Positions 16,408 through 25,248 of a DNA stretch of 64,000 nt are shown one piece after another. How positions within the stretch are numbered: the first letter of the stretch is position 1; each line of letters opens with the position of its first letter. This DNA is from Paractinoplanes abujensis (GTDB lineage Bacteria > Actinomycetota > Actinomycetes > Mycobacteriales > Micromonosporaceae), in NCBI RefSeq assembly GCF_014204895.1, contig NZ_JACHMF010000001.1, positions 7,068,001-7,132,000 of the forward strand. Direction: 5' to 3'. The notes below the pieces were generated by a model. It was not told where the DNA came from, did not search any database, and worked only from the letters and a program-made list of their open reading frames with translations. The translations under genes and the position numbers were made by a program.

Positions 16408-17415
16408 ATGTCGCTTGGCCCAGAGGCGTCGGTCACCGACGAGAAGACCACGCCTACCGCCGACGCGGCTGACCGCCCTGGCGAGAAGGCGATCGCCGGA
16501 CGATCGCTCAAGCAGATCGCGTGGCGTCGCCTGAAGAAGGACAAGGTGGCGATCGCCGGTGCGTGCGTCGTCATCTTCCTCATCGTCGTGGCGATCCTGG
16601 CCCCGTTGCTGATCAAGTTGCTCGGTCACCCGACCGACGAGTACCACAACGATGCGCTCGACCTCGAGCTCGGCACCGGCCTGCCCAAGGGCGCGCTGGG
16701 CGGCATCAGCTGGGAATACCTCCTCGGTGTGGAGCCGGAGACCGGCCGTGACATCTTCAGCCGGATCATCTACGGCGCGCAGACCACGCTGACGGTCGCA
16801 TTCCTGTCGGCCTTCCTGTCGACGCTCCTCGGCACGATCTTCGGTCTGGCCGCCGGCTTCCTGGGCGGCTGGGTCGACTCGGTGATCAGCCGGATCATGG
16901 ACTTCCTGCTGGCCTTCCCGCAGCTGCTGTTCGCGATCGCGCTGCTGTCGGTGCTGCCTGACGAGTTCTTCGGGCTCGGTCCCCGCTGGTCGCGGGTGGG
17001 CGTGCTGATCGGCGTCATCGGCTTCTTCGGCTGGCCCTACATCGGCCGTATCGTCCGCGGGCAGACGCTGTCGCTGCGAGAACGCGAGTTCGTCGAGGCC
17101 TCACGCAGTCTGGGCGCCCGCTCGGGCCGCATCCTGTTCCGCGAGCTGCTGCCCAACCTGGCCGCGCCGATCCTCGTCTACACGACGCTGATCATCCCGA
17201 CCAACATCCTGACCGAGGCCGCCTTGAGCTTCCTCGGCGTCGGTATCCCGCCACCGAACCCGTCCTGGGGTGGCATGTTGTCGAACGCGGTGCAGTTCTA
17301 TCGCATCGATCCGATGTACATGATCATTCCAGGCTCCGTGATCTTCATTACCGTGCTCGCCTTCAACCTGTTCGGTGACGGCTTGCGCGACGCGCTCGAC
17401 CCCAAGGCTCGCTGA
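16408..17415 (+). CDS. Peptide ABC transporter permease (DppC/OppC type)
   Basis: This 335-residue inner-membrane permease starts with a cytosolic tail of about 45 residues, then a first helix (VAIAGACVVIFLIVVAILAPLLI). An extracytoplasmic loop follows, then the BPD_transp_1 core with helices from TTLTVAFLSAFLSTLLGTIF onward. The EAA coupling loop is EREFVEASRSLGARSGRILF. The C-terminal FGDGLRDALDPK is a hallmark of DppC/OppC. ATG 16408 has GGGAGAGGA upstream. It is unusual in lying first in the operon, before the binding-protein gene. Confidence 0.92.
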   Translation: MSLGPEASVTDEKTTPTADAADRPGEKAIAGRSLKQIAWRRLKKDKVAIAGACVVIFLIVVAILAPLLIKLLGHPTDEYHNDALDLELGTGLPKGALGGISWEYLLGVEPETGRDIFSRIIYGAQTTLTVAFLSAFLSTLLGTIFGLAAGFLGGWVDSVISRIMDFLLAFPQLLFAIALLSVLPDEFFGLGPRWSRVGVLIGVIGFFGWPYIGRIVRGQTLSLREREFVEASRSLGARSGRILFRELLPNLAAPILVYTTLIIPTNILTEAALSFLGVGIPPPNPSWGGMLSNAVQFYRIDPMYMIIPGSVIFITVLAFNLFGDGLRDALDPKAR

Positions 17416-17483
17416 GCCCGCGGGCGAAGAACCACGCAATTTCCGCGAACCGGCCGGGTTCGCTTTCGAGGAGGTAGAAACAG

Positions 17484-19262
17484 GTGGCACGCAAGACAAG
17501 GGTGCTGGCGGCGTCAGGCGTCGCCCTCGCACTCGGGCTGACCACCGCCGCGTGCGGTGGCGGCTCGGATGACGACAGCAACAACGGCGGCACGGCCTCC
17601 AACGGCAAGTCGGAGTTCGGCGCCGCCATCACCAGCGTGGTCAACCCGAGCACCGCCAAGGGCGGCACGCTGAACCTGTGGTCGTCGCAGGACGCGGACA
17701 GCTGGGACCCGGCGCGTGGCTACTACGCCTTCGTCTGGAACCTGAACCGTCTCTACACCCGCAAGCTGGTGGACTACGCCGCCGCGCCCGGCAAGGACGG
17801 CCTGAAGGTCGTGCCCGACCTGGCCGAGGCCGAGCCGACGATCAGCGCGGACAAGCTGACCTACACCTTCAAGCTGCGCAGCGGCCTGAAGTGGGACGAC
17901 GGCGCGCCGATCACGTCCAAGGACGTCAAGTACGGCATCGAGCGCGTGTGGGCGACCGACGTGATCTCCGGCGGCCCCTACTACCTGCCGAACGTGCTCG
18001 ACCAGGGCCAGAACTACAAGGGCCCGTACAAGGACACCGCGCCCGACAAGCTGGGCCTGAAGTCGGTCACCACCCCGGACGACTCGACGATCATCTTCAA
18101 GCTGGCCAAGCCGTACTCGGACTTCCTGTACCTGCTGGCCATGCCCGGCTCCGGCCCGGTACCGCAGAAGCGTGACACCGGCGCCCAGTACGGCTCGAAG
18201 CCCGCGGCCTCCGGCCCGTACATGTTCAAGTCGATCGCCCCCGGCAAGAGCGTGGCGTGGGTCCGGAACCCCAACTGGGACCCGGCCAGCGACCCGATCC
18301 GCAAGGCGCTGCCCGACGCGATCAACCTGACGATCACCACCAACGCCGACGACCTGGACAACCGTCTGCTGGCCGGCACGGCGGACCTCGACGTCGGCCA
18401 GACCGGCGTGCAGGCCGCGGCCCGCACCAAGCTGCTCACCGACAACAACCTGAAGGCGAACGCCGACGCCCCCAACACGGGCTTCCTCCGCTTCGCCGAC
18501 ATGACGCCGGTCGCGCCGCTGAACAACATCGAGTGCCGCAAGGCGGTCATCTACGCCGCCGACCCGACCTCGATCCAGACCGCTCGTGGTGGCCCGTTCG
18601 CGGGTGGCGACATCGGCACCAGCATCCTCCCGCCGAACATCGCCGGCTCGGACACGAACTACGACCCGTACAACCGCAAGCAGGGCAAGCCGCAGCTGGA
18701 CAAGGCCAAGGAGGCCCTGACCAAGTGTGGCCAGCCGAACGGCTTCAACGTGAAGATCGCCGCCCGTAACAACCGGGCCGCCGAGGTCAAGACCGCCGAG
18801 GCGCTGCAGGCGTCGCTGAAGGCGGCCGGCATCAACGCGACGATCGACCAGTACGACGGTGCGCAGGACTCGGCCATCGGTGGTTCGCCGGAGATCGTGA
18901 AGCAGCGCGGCTACGGCATCATCATCACCGGTTGGGGTGCGGACTACCCGAGTGGCGCCGGCTACATGCAGCCGCTGGCCGACAGCCGGTTCATCACGAA
19001 GAACGGTAACTTCAACCGTTCGGAGATCAAGGACCCGGCGATCGACAAGCTGTTCGACGACGCCGCCGCCGAGACCGACCCGGCCAAGGCCGCCGAGATC
19101 TACAAGCAGATCAACCAGAAGGTCATGGAGGGCGCGTACGTGCTGCCGTTCGTGGTCGACAAGGCGCTCAACTACCGCAACCCGCGGCTGACGAACGCGT
19201 ACGTGCACGAGTCCTTCGGCATGCTGGACTTCCAGGCGCTCGGCGTCAGCGACGGTAAGTGA
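17484..19262 (+). CDS. Peptide/solute ABC transporter substrate-binding lipoprotein
   Basis: This 592-residue lipoprotein is of the SBP family 5 (DppA/OppA) class. The signal sequence ends at lipobox LTTAAC with lipidated C24. The family 5 core begins at GGTLNLWSSQDADSWDPARG, followed by YTFKLRSGLKWDDGAPITSKDVKYGIER, a diagnostic SBP_bac_5 signature. GTG 17484 has GAGGAGGT upstream. The ligand cannot be read from sequence; oligopeptides are most likely. A stable hairpin follows the stop codon, which may protect the 3' end of the abundant binding-protein message. Confidence 0.92.
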   Translation: MARKTRVLAASGVALALGLTTAACGGGSDDDSNNGGTASNGKSEFGAAITSVVNPSTAKGGTLNLWSSQDADSWDPARGYYAFVWNLNRLYTRKLVDYAAAPGKDGLKVVPDLAEAEPTISADKLTYTFKLRSGLKWDDGAPITSKDVKYGIERVWATDVISGGPYYLPNVLDQGQNYKGPYKDTAPDKLGLKSVTTPDDSTIIFKLAKPYSDFLYLLAMPGSGPVPQKRDTGAQYGSKPAASGPYMFKSIAPGKSVAWVRNPNWDPASDPIRKALPDAINLTITTNADDLDNRLLAGTADLDVGQTGVQAAARTKLLTDNNLKANADAPNTGFLRFADMTPVAPLNNIECRKAVIYAADPTSIQTARGGPFAGGDIGTSILPPNIAGSDTNYDPYNRKQGKPQLDKAKEALTKCGQPNGFNVKIAARNNRAAEVKTAEALQASLKAAGINATIDQYDGAQDSAIGGSPEIVKQRGYGIIITGWGADYPSGAGYMQPLADSRFITKNGNFNRSEIKDPAIDKLFDDAAAETDPAKAAEIYKQINQKVMEGAYVLPFVVDKALNYRNPRLTNAYVHESFGMLDFQALGVSDGK

Positions 19263-19322
19263 TCTCGCTCTGCCCTTAACGGCATCGGGTAAATCGAAGG
19301 GTTGGTGAAGGCCGCCCGGGTC

Positions 19323-19362
19323 GGGTGGGCATCGGTTTCCGCAAGGAGGCCGGTGCCCACCC
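19323..19362 (+). promoter_or_regulatory. Intra-operon hairpin with Shine-Dalgarno-like loop
   Basis: Arms GGGTGGGCATCGG and CCGGTGCCCACCC pair over 13 positions (one G-T). The loop carries AAGGAGG at 19343-19349. It sits between the binding-protein stop and the permease GTG at 19381, which lacks a close ribosome site of its own. It could be an mRNA stabiliser, an attenuator or a translational element. Confidence 0.6.
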
Positions 19363-19380
19363 ATCCGATGGCCGAACGTC

Positions 19381-20382
19381 GTGCTGTCATACATCGTCCG
19401 TCGCCTGTTCAACGCGATCATCACGCTGCTGGTGGTGACTGCGGTCACGTTCGGCATCTTCTTCGCCATTCCGAAGGCGATCGGCACCGACCCGGCGCTG
19501 CTCTACATCGGTAAGCAGTCGGACCCCGCGGCCATCGAGGGCATCCGGCAGAAGATGGGGTTCGACGACCCCATCTATGTGCAGTACGGCACCTTCCTCA
19601 AGGGCATCGTGGCCGGGCGCGAGTACGCCAACGGTCCCGACGTCACCGAGTGCCCGGCGCCCTGCCTGGGCTACTCGTTCTCGACCGACCAGGAAGTCAC
19701 CCCGCTGCTGCTGGAGGACATCCCGGTCACGCTGTCGCTGGCGCTCGGCGCGGCGGTGCTGTGGCTGATCATCGGCATCTCGTTCGGTGTGCTCTCGGCG
19801 CTCCGAAGAGGCTCCATCGTCGACCGGGCCGCGATGACCACGGCCCTGGCCGGCGTCTCGCTACCGGTCTACTTCACCGGCCTGATCTCCTCCGCGATCT
19901 TCGTGTACGCGCTGGGGTGGCTGCCCGAAAGCAACTACAAACCGCTGACCGAGGATCCGGGCCAATGGTTCACCAGCCTGATCCTGCCCTGGATTACCCT
20001 GGCGTTCCTGTTCGCGGCCACGTACGCCCGCCTCACCCGGGCCAACATGCTCGAGACGCTGGGCGAGGACTACGTGCGGACCGCGCGGGCCAAGGGCCTC
20101 ACCGAGCGGGTGGTCATCGGTAAGCACGCCCTGCGTTCCGGCCTGACCCCGATCGTCACGATCTTCGGTCTGGACCTGGGCGCGCTGCTGGGCGGCGCCG
20201 TTCTCACCGAGAACGTCTTCAATCTGCGCGGCCTCGGCTATCAGGCGCTCAACGCGATCCGGCAGAACGACCTGCCCGTGATCCTGGGCGTGACGCTGAT
20301 CGCCGCGTTCTTCATCGTCTTCGCGAACCTCATCGTCGACCTGGTCTACGGCTGGATCGACCCGCGCGTGCGGCTGGCCTGA
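19381..20382 (+). CDS. Peptide ABC transporter permease (DppB/OppB type)
   Basis: This 333-residue permease begins MLSYIVRRLFNAIITLLVVTAVTFGIFF, the typical DppB N-terminal helix. A long extracytoplasmic loop contains a short cysteine pair (CPAPC), followed by the transport core. The EAA loop is YVRTARAKGLTERVVIGKHALR, and the C-terminus NLIVDLVYGWIDPRVRL is diagnostic. GTG 19381 has no good ribosome site within 15 nt; the nearest AAGGAGG lies in the loop of the upstream hairpin. The dppD-like ATPase gene follows after 11 bp. Confidence 0.92.
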   Translation: MLSYIVRRLFNAIITLLVVTAVTFGIFFAIPKAIGTDPALLYIGKQSDPAAIEGIRQKMGFDDPIYVQYGTFLKGIVAGREYANGPDVTECPAPCLGYSFSTDQEVTPLLLEDIPVTLSLALGAAVLWLIIGISFGVLSALRRGSIVDRAAMTTALAGVSLPVYFTGLISSAIFVYALGWLPESNYKPLTEDPGQWFTSLILPWITLAFLFAATYARLTRANMLETLGEDYVRTARAKGLTERVVIGKHALRSGLTPIVTIFGLDLGALLGGAVLTENVFNLRGLGYQALNAIRQNDLPVILGVTLIAAFFIVFANLIVDLVYGWIDPRVRLA

Positions 20383-20393
20383 GGGAGAGTCAC

Positions 20394-21434
20394 GTGTCCA
20401 TCGGCGCCACCAACCCCCGCCCCTTCCTCGAGATCAAAGATCTCAGCGTCCGGTTCGAGACCGACGACGGCATCGTCCAGGCCGTCTCCGGCTCGACGTT
20501 CAGCCTCGAGGCCGGCAAGACCCTGGGCATCGTCGGCGAGTCCGGCTCGGGCAAGAGCGTCACGTCGCTCGCCATCCTCGGCCTGCACCGCACCCGCAGC
20601 AATGCGAAGGTCGGCGGCGAGATCTGGCTCGAGGACCAGGAACTGGTCACCGCCACCGACGAGGACGTCCGCAAGCTGCGCGGCGGCAAAATGGCGATGA
20701 TCTTCCAGGATCCGCTGAGCGCGATGCACCCGTACTTCACGGTCGGTTCGCAGATCGTCGAGGCGTACCGGGTGCACCACCCCGGCGTGAACAAGAAGGT
20801 CGCCCGCGAGCGCGCCATCGACATGCTGGCCCGGGTCGGCATCCCGCAGCCCGAGAAGCGGTTCAACGACTACGGCCACCAGTTCTCGGGCGGCATGCGG
20901 CAGCGCGCGATGATCGCGATGGCGCTGGTCAACGACCCCAAGCTGCTGATCGCCGACGAGCCCACCACGGCCCTCGACGTGACAGTGCAGGCGCAGATCC
21001 TCGACCTGATCCGCGACCTGCAGGAGGAGTTCCACTCCGCGGTCATCATGATCACGCACGACCTCGGCGTGGTGGCCGAGCTGGCCGACGACGTCCTGGT
21101 GATGTACGGCGGCAAGGTGATCGAGAAGGGCGCCGCGCTCGAGGTCTTCCAAAACCCGCAGCACCCGTACACCTGGGGTCTGCTCGGCTCGATGCCGCGT
21201 CTCGACCGTGAGGTGCGCGACCGGCTCACCCCGGTCAAGGGCTCGCCGCCCAGCCTGATCAACCTGCCCGACGGCTGCGCCTTCCACCCCCGCTGCCCGT
21301 ACGCGGGACGCAACGGCAACCGGTCGTTCACCGAGGTGCCCGAGTTGCGCGGCGACGCGCACAAGGTCGCCTGCCACCTGCCCTCGGAGGATCGCACCAA
21401 GATCTTCCAGGAGGAAGTGCTCCCGAACCTGTGA
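20394..21434 (+). CDS. Peptide ABC transporter ATPase (DppD/OppD type)
   Basis: This 346-residue ATPase powers the transporter. Walker A is GESGSGKS, the Q-loop is IFQDP, the ABC signature is FSGGMRQR, Walker B is [12 protein letters not shown] and the switch histidine is in MITHDLGV. The C-terminal oligopeptide/dipeptide extension contains the cysteine motif [10 protein letters not shown]...ACHLP, which in related ATPases binds an Fe-S cluster or metal. GTG 20394 has GGGAGAG upstream. Confidence 0.94.
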   Translation: MSIGATNPRPFLEIKDLSVRFETDDGIVQAVSGSTFSLEAGKTLGIVGESGSGKSVTSLAILGLHRTRSNAKVGGEIWLEDQELVTATDEDVRKLRGGKMAMIFQDPLSAMHPYFTVGSQIVEAYRVHHPGVNKKVARERAIDMLARVGIPQPEKRFNDYGHQFSGGMRQRAMIAMALVNDPKLLIADEPTTALDVTVQAQILDLIRDLQEEFHSAVIMITHDLGVVAELADDVLVMYGGKVIEKGAALEVFQNPQHPYTWGLLGSMPRLDREVRDRLTPVKGSPPSLINLPDGCAFHPRCPYAGRNGNRSFTEVPELRGDAHKVACHLPSEDRTKIFQEEVLPNL

Positions 21435-21451
21435 GCGGAGAGAAAAAGACG

Positions 21452-22489
21452 ATGAGCGAGAACCTGCTCGAGGTCTCCGGCCTGGAGAAGCACTTCCCGA
21501 TCACCAAGGGCCTGCTCAAGCGGCAGGTCGGGGCCGTCCGCGCGGTCGACGGCATCGACCTGCAGGTGCGGTCGGGCGAGACGCTGGGCCTGGTCGGCGA
21601 GTCCGGCTGCGGCAAGTCGACCACCGGGCGCCTGTTCACGCGGATCCTGGAACCGACCGGCGGCAAGGTCGTTTTCGAGGGCGAGGACATCTCGCACAAG
21701 AACGTCAGCCAGCTCCGGCCGCTGCGCCGCGACGTGCAGATGATCTTCCAGGACCCGTACTCGTCGCTCAATCCGCGGCACACGGTGGGCGCCATCATCT
21801 CGGCGCCGCTGCAGATCCAGAACATCCCGACCCCGCAGGGCCTCAAGAAGGCCGTGCAGGAGCTGCTGGAGCTGGTCGGCCTCAACCCGGAGCACTACAA
21901 CCGCTACCCGCACGAGTTCTCCGGCGGTCAGCGGCAGCGCATCGGCATCGCGCGGGCACTAGCCCTGCGGCCCAAGCTGATCGTGGCCGACGAGCCGGTG
22001 TCCGCGCTCGACGTGTCGATCCAGGCCCAGGTGGTCAACCTGCTCGACGACCTGCAGCGCGAGTTCGACCTGACGTACGTGTTCATCGCACACGACCTGT
22101 CGGTGGTGCGGCACATCTCGGACCGGGTCGCCGTGATGTATCTGGGCAAGGTCGTAGAGATCGCCGAGCGCGACGAGCTCTACAAGAACCCGCGCCACCC
22201 GTACACCGTGGCCCTGATGTCCGCGGTGCCCGTGCCCGACCCGGCTCGCCGTGACCGCGCCCAGCGCGACCGCGTGCTGCTGACCGGTGACGTGCCCAGC
22301 CCGATCAACCCGCCGTCCGGCTGCCGGTTCCGCACCCGCTGCTGGAAGGCGCAGGACATCTGCGCCACCGAGGAGCCGCCGCTGACCGTCCGGCTCGAGG
22401 ACCCGCAGTCGCACCTGACCGCGTGTCACTTCCCGGTCGTCGACGACGAGACGGTGGCCGGACGCCGGCCCGCGGCCACGCCCGCCTGA
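21452..22489 (+). CDS. Peptide ABC transporter ATPase (DppF/OppF type)
   Basis: The second ATPase has 345 residues from ATG 21452 (GGAGAG upstream); GTG 21431, overlapping the previous stop by 4 bp, is an in-frame alternative. Walker A is [12 protein letters not shown], the Q-loop [12 protein letters not shown], the signature [15 protein letters not shown], Walker [13 protein letters not shown] and the switch FIAHDLSV. The C-terminal cysteine motif ([14 protein letters not shown]...ACHFP) is present. It is the last gene of the operon, followed by a strong terminator. Confidence 0.94.
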   Translation: MSENLLEVSGLEKHFPITKGLLKRQVGAVRAVDGIDLQVRSGETLGLVGESGCGKSTTGRLFTRILEPTGGKVVFEGEDISHKNVSQLRPLRRDVQMIFQDPYSSLNPRHTVGAIISAPLQIQNIPTPQGLKKAVQELLELVGLNPEHYNRYPHEFSGGQRQRIGIARALALRPKLIVADEPVSALDVSIQAQVVNLLDDLQREFDLTYVFIAHDLSVVRHISDRVAVMYLGKVVEIAERDELYKNPRHPYTVALMSAVPVPDPARRDRAQRDRVLLTGDVPSPINPPSGCRFRTRCWKAQDICATEEPPLTVRLEDPQSHLTACHFPVVDDETVAGRRPAATPA

Positions 22490-22501
22490 TCCCGTACGCG
22501 A

Positions 22502-22539
22502 AAAGGCCGTTCCACCCCGTGCGGGGCGGAACGGCCTTT
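22502..22539. terminator. Strong terminator between transporter operon and RTX gene
   Basis: Arms AAAGGCCGTTCC-A-CCCCG and CGGGG-C-GGAACGGCCTTT pair almost perfectly with a 2-nt tip. The A- and T-flanked stem can work in both directions for these convergent genes. Confidence 0.9.
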
Positions 22540-22552
22540 GTCGTCGTGACGG

Positions 22553-23674
22553 TCAGGAAACGCGGGAGGCCCGCTCGACCAGCTGCTTGACCTTGTCGAG
22601 CTCGGTCTGCGCGGCCTTGGCCCGGGCGGCCGCGACGGGGCCCGTGCCGATGCGCTCGCAGTTGAGCACGGTCTCGCCGGCCACCGGGTCGGCGCAGAAG
22701 TCGTCGCCGTTGGCCCCGTTGAACAGGTCGGTGCCCTCCTCGCCGGCCAGGATGTCATCGGCGTCGCCGGCCGCGAGCGCGTCGTTACCCGGGCCGCCGA
22801 TCAGCATGTCCTCGCGCGCGGTGCCGAGCAGGCGGTCGCCTGCGTTGCCGCCGATGATGACCTCGATCGTGCCGCTGACGGTGTCTTTCTCGCCGGTGCG
22901 GCCGTCGTCACCGGCCACCCCGTCGGCGTCCGCGCTGACCGGCTTGGTGCGCTCGCTGTAGGTGAGGATGTCCTGCTCGCCGGCGCCGCCGGTGAGCGAG
23001 TCGGCGTCCGCGCCGGTGGTGTCCACGCCCTCCAGCAGCACGTCATCGCCGGCGCCGCCGTCCACGACGTCGTTGCCGGCGTCGCCCCACAGGCCGTCAT
23101 CCCCGGCCCCGCCGAGCAGGCGGTCACCGGCGGCGCCGCCGAACAGGAAGTCGTCGCCGTCGCCACCGGAGATGGTGTCGCTGCCACCCTCGCCGCGGAG
23201 CGTGTCGCCGCCGCCGAGGCCCGAGATGGTGTCGACGCCGTCGCCGCCGTAGACGTCGTCCTTGAGCGGACCACCGGTGATCTTGTCGTTGCCGGCCCGG
23301 CCCCGGGCGGTCATGCCCAGGCCGGAGTTGTTGATCAGGGTGTCGTTGCCGTCGCCGAGGTCGACGCGCACCCAGACGGGGGCGACCGCGAGAGCGCAGT
23401 TGATTTTGGTGACGTCACCGCTGACCGCGGAGCAGCCCGTGCCGGCCTTGATGCCGAAGACGTCGTCGACGGTCACCCGGTTGCCCGAGCGGGTCAGCAC
23501 GACGGTGTTGGCCTTGCCGGTGGCGGCGGTGTAGGTGACGATGTTGCCCCCGACGACCTGGACGATGCCGGTCGTGGCGGCCTCGGCCGGGAGCGCGATC
23601 CAGGCGGCGCCCGCGACGGCTGCGGCGCCGATCGCGGCGGCCCCCGTGCGGAGGGCGGTCTTGCGCTTGTTCAC
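22553..23674 (-). CDS. Secreted RTX-like calcium-binding repeat protein, copy 1
   Basis: This 373-residue protein has a signal peptide (ALRTGAAAIGAAAVAGAAWI, likely cleaved after PAEA) and an N-terminal domain of about 90 residues with a cysteine pair. About ten glycine/aspartate nonapeptides follow, of the type GGxGxDxLx (GGAGDDGLWGDAGNDVVDGG and relatives). Such repeats fold into calcium-bound parallel beta-rolls. The helical C-terminus (AAARAKAAQTELDKVKQLVER) differs from the paralogue downstream. I chose GTG 23674 with GAGAGGA upstream. No type I secretion genes are nearby, so export is probably by the N-terminal signal. No enzymatic domain is visible. Confidence 0.85.
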   Translation of the reverse strand: MNKRKTALRTGAAAIGAAAVAGAAWIALPAEAATTGIVQVVGGNIVTYTAATGKANTVVLTRSGNRVTVDDVFGIKAGTGCSAVSGDVTKINCALAVAPVWVRVDLGDGNDTLINNSGLGMTARGRAGNDKITGGPLKDDVYGGDGVDTISGLGGGDTLRGEGGSDTISGGDGDDFLFGGAAGDRLLGGAGDDGLWGDAGNDVVDGGAGDDVLLEGVDTTGADADSLTGGAGEQDILTYSERTKPVSADADGVAGDDGRTGEKDTVSGTIEVIIGGNAGDRLLGTAREDMLIGGPGNDALAAGDADDILAGEEGTDLFNGANGDDFCADPVAGETVLNCERIGTGPVAAARAKAAQTELDKVKQLVERASRVS

Positions 23675-23762
23675 GGCTGGGGTGTCCTCTCGTGAAGATC
23701 GAAGCCCAAGCATGATAGATCGATGCCCGCGCTTTCGCTGTCCCGTGGTCAGGGCCAGGTGA

Positions 23763-24839
23763 TCAGGCGCGCATGTCCTTCAGGATGGCGACGAATGCCG
23801 CCTTCGTGGATGTGGCCGACAGTCCGGTGTCCTCGCAGTTGAGGAGGGTGTCGCTCGCTTCCGGCACGCATGCGTCGACGCCGCCCGCGCCGTTGAGGGA
23901 GTCACGACCGTCCTCGCCTTCGAGGTAGTCGTCGCCGGCCCCGGCCGCGATCTGGTCGTTGCCCGGGCCGCCGAAGAACCCCTCGTCGCGTGATGTGCCG
24001 AGGAGGCGGTCGTTGCCCTTGCCGCCGCCGATGCCCTCGACTGTGCCGCTGATGGTGTCGCCCTCGCCGGTCGAGCCGTCGTCGCCGGCCGCACCGTCGG
24101 CGTCGGCCGTGACGGCCTTGGCCCGCTTGAAGTAGTCGACCAGGTCGATGCCGGGGCCGCCGATGAACGAGTCCCGGTCGGTGCCCGCGGCGAAGTCGCC
24201 CGACGGGGTCATCAGGTCGTTGCCGGCGCCGGCGTCGACGATGTCGTTGCCCTGGTCGTTGACGATCGTGTCGTCGCCCGCCCCGCCGAACACCTTGTCG
24301 TTGCCCGTGCCGTCGGAAAGCCAGTCGATGCCGTCGCCTCCGGAGACAGCGTCGGTACCGGCCTCACCCCGCAGGATGTCGTTGCCGCCGAGACCCCAGA
24401 TCGCGTCGTTGCCGGCACCCCCGTGGACGTCGTCCTTGAGCGGACCGCCGGTGATCATGTCGTTGCCGGCGCGGCCCCAGGCGGTCATGCCGAGGCCGGA
24501 GTTGTTGGTCAGGGTGTCGTTGCCGTCGCCGAGATCGGCCCGGATCCATCCCGCGCCGGCACACGTGACCTTGGTGGTGTCGCCCTTGACGGCAGCGCAG
24601 CCGGAGCCCGCCTTGAGCCCGTGCACGTCGTCGACGGTGATCGTGGCGCCGTTGCGGGTGAGCACGACGGTGTTGGCCTTGCCCGCCGCGGCGGTGTAGA
24701 CGACCACGTTGCCGCTCGTCTTGGCGACGACCCCGGTGGTGGCGGCCTCGGCCGGGATCGCGATCCAGGCGATTCCGGCCACGGCGGCAGCGCCGAGCAG
24801 GCCCGTGCCGGCCCGGACAGCGATCTTGATCTTATTCAC
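23763..24839 (-). CDS. Secreted RTX-like calcium-binding repeat protein, copy 2
   Basis: This 358-residue protein (ATG 24839) is the tandem paralogue of the adjacent RTX-like protein. It shares the signal peptide pattern (GAAAVAGIAWIAIPAEAATTG), the N-terminal domain (KANTVVLTRNG...VDDVHGLKAG...C) and the phrase LGDGNDTLTNNSGLGMTA before the nonapeptides (GGAGNDAIWGLGGNDILRG and others). It lacks the long C-terminal helix of copy 1. Function is unknown; it is likely an extracellular or wall-associated calcium-binding protein. The 88-bp gap between the copies could hold a separate promoter. Confidence 0.85.
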   Translation of the reverse strand: MNKIKIAVRAGTGLLGAAAVAGIAWIAIPAEAATTGVVAKTSGNVVVYTAAAGKANTVVLTRNGATITVDDVHGLKAGSGCAAVKGDTTKVTCAGAGWIRADLGDGNDTLTNNSGLGMTAWGRAGNDMITGGPLKDDVHGGAGNDAIWGLGGNDILRGEAGTDAVSGGDGIDWLSDGTGNDKVFGGAGDDTIVNDQGNDIVDAGAGNDLMTPSGDFAAGTDRDSFIGGPGIDLVDYFKRAKAVTADADGAAGDDGSTGEGDTISGTVEGIGGGKGNDRLLGTSRDEGFFGGPGNDQIAAGAGDDYLEGEDGRDSLNGAGGVDACVPEASDTLLNCEDTGLSATSTKAAFVAILKDMRA

Positions 24840-24897
24840 AGGGAAAGAGCATAGGACGATACGGAACCGTTTCGCTGTCCCGGATCGGCCGCAAAGA

Positions 24898-25248
24898 TCA
24901 GCCTTCCGGGCGGTTCAGGATGCCCACTACGACAGCGTGGACGGCTTCCAGGTCGGCCGGGTCGTGCAGGGTGGCCTTGGCACCGGTCACGACATACCAC
25001 TCGTCGGCGTCCTTGTACTGCACGCGCACCACGACCTCGGAACCGGAGAGCTCCGAGCGCAGCGTCAGGTCGCCGGTCACGACACCGACCTCGTCGGTCA
25101 TGACGCCACCCTGCCCGGCCACGATGTCGGTGGTGAGCGGGGCCGGAGCCGCGGGTGCGGCCGCTGGTGCGGGCGTGGCTTCGGCCTCCGAGGGCGCTTC
25201 TGCCGTGGGGCCGGTCTCCTCCGGCTGCTGCTCCTCGGGTGCGGTCAT
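24898..25248 (-). CDS. Hypothetical protein coupled to HNH lipoprotein
   Basis: This 116-residue protein has an acidic, Ala/Pro-rich N-terminal half (PEEQQPEETGPTAEAPSEAE) and a compact C-terminal domain (DLTLRSELSGSEVVVRVQYK, then DADEWYVVTGAKATLHDPAD). That domain looks like a small beta-sheet fold. The ATG at 25248 shares one base with the stop codon of the upstream HNH gene (TGATG), a classic coupling arrangement. There is no signal peptide or membrane helix. I do not recognise the family. Confidence 0.7.
   Translation of the reverse strand: MTAPEEQQPEETGPTAEAPSEAEATPAPAAAPAAPAPLTTDIVAGQGGVMTDEVGVVTGDLTLRSELSGSEVVVRVQYKDADEWYVVTGAKATLHDPADLEAVHAVVVGILNRPEG

Noticed and set aside
16408..22489. 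Nickel or siderophore uptake operon
   Set aside because: The binding protein and ATPases carry generic SBP family 5 and OppD/F features; nothing in sequence or neighbours points to metal or siderophore transport.
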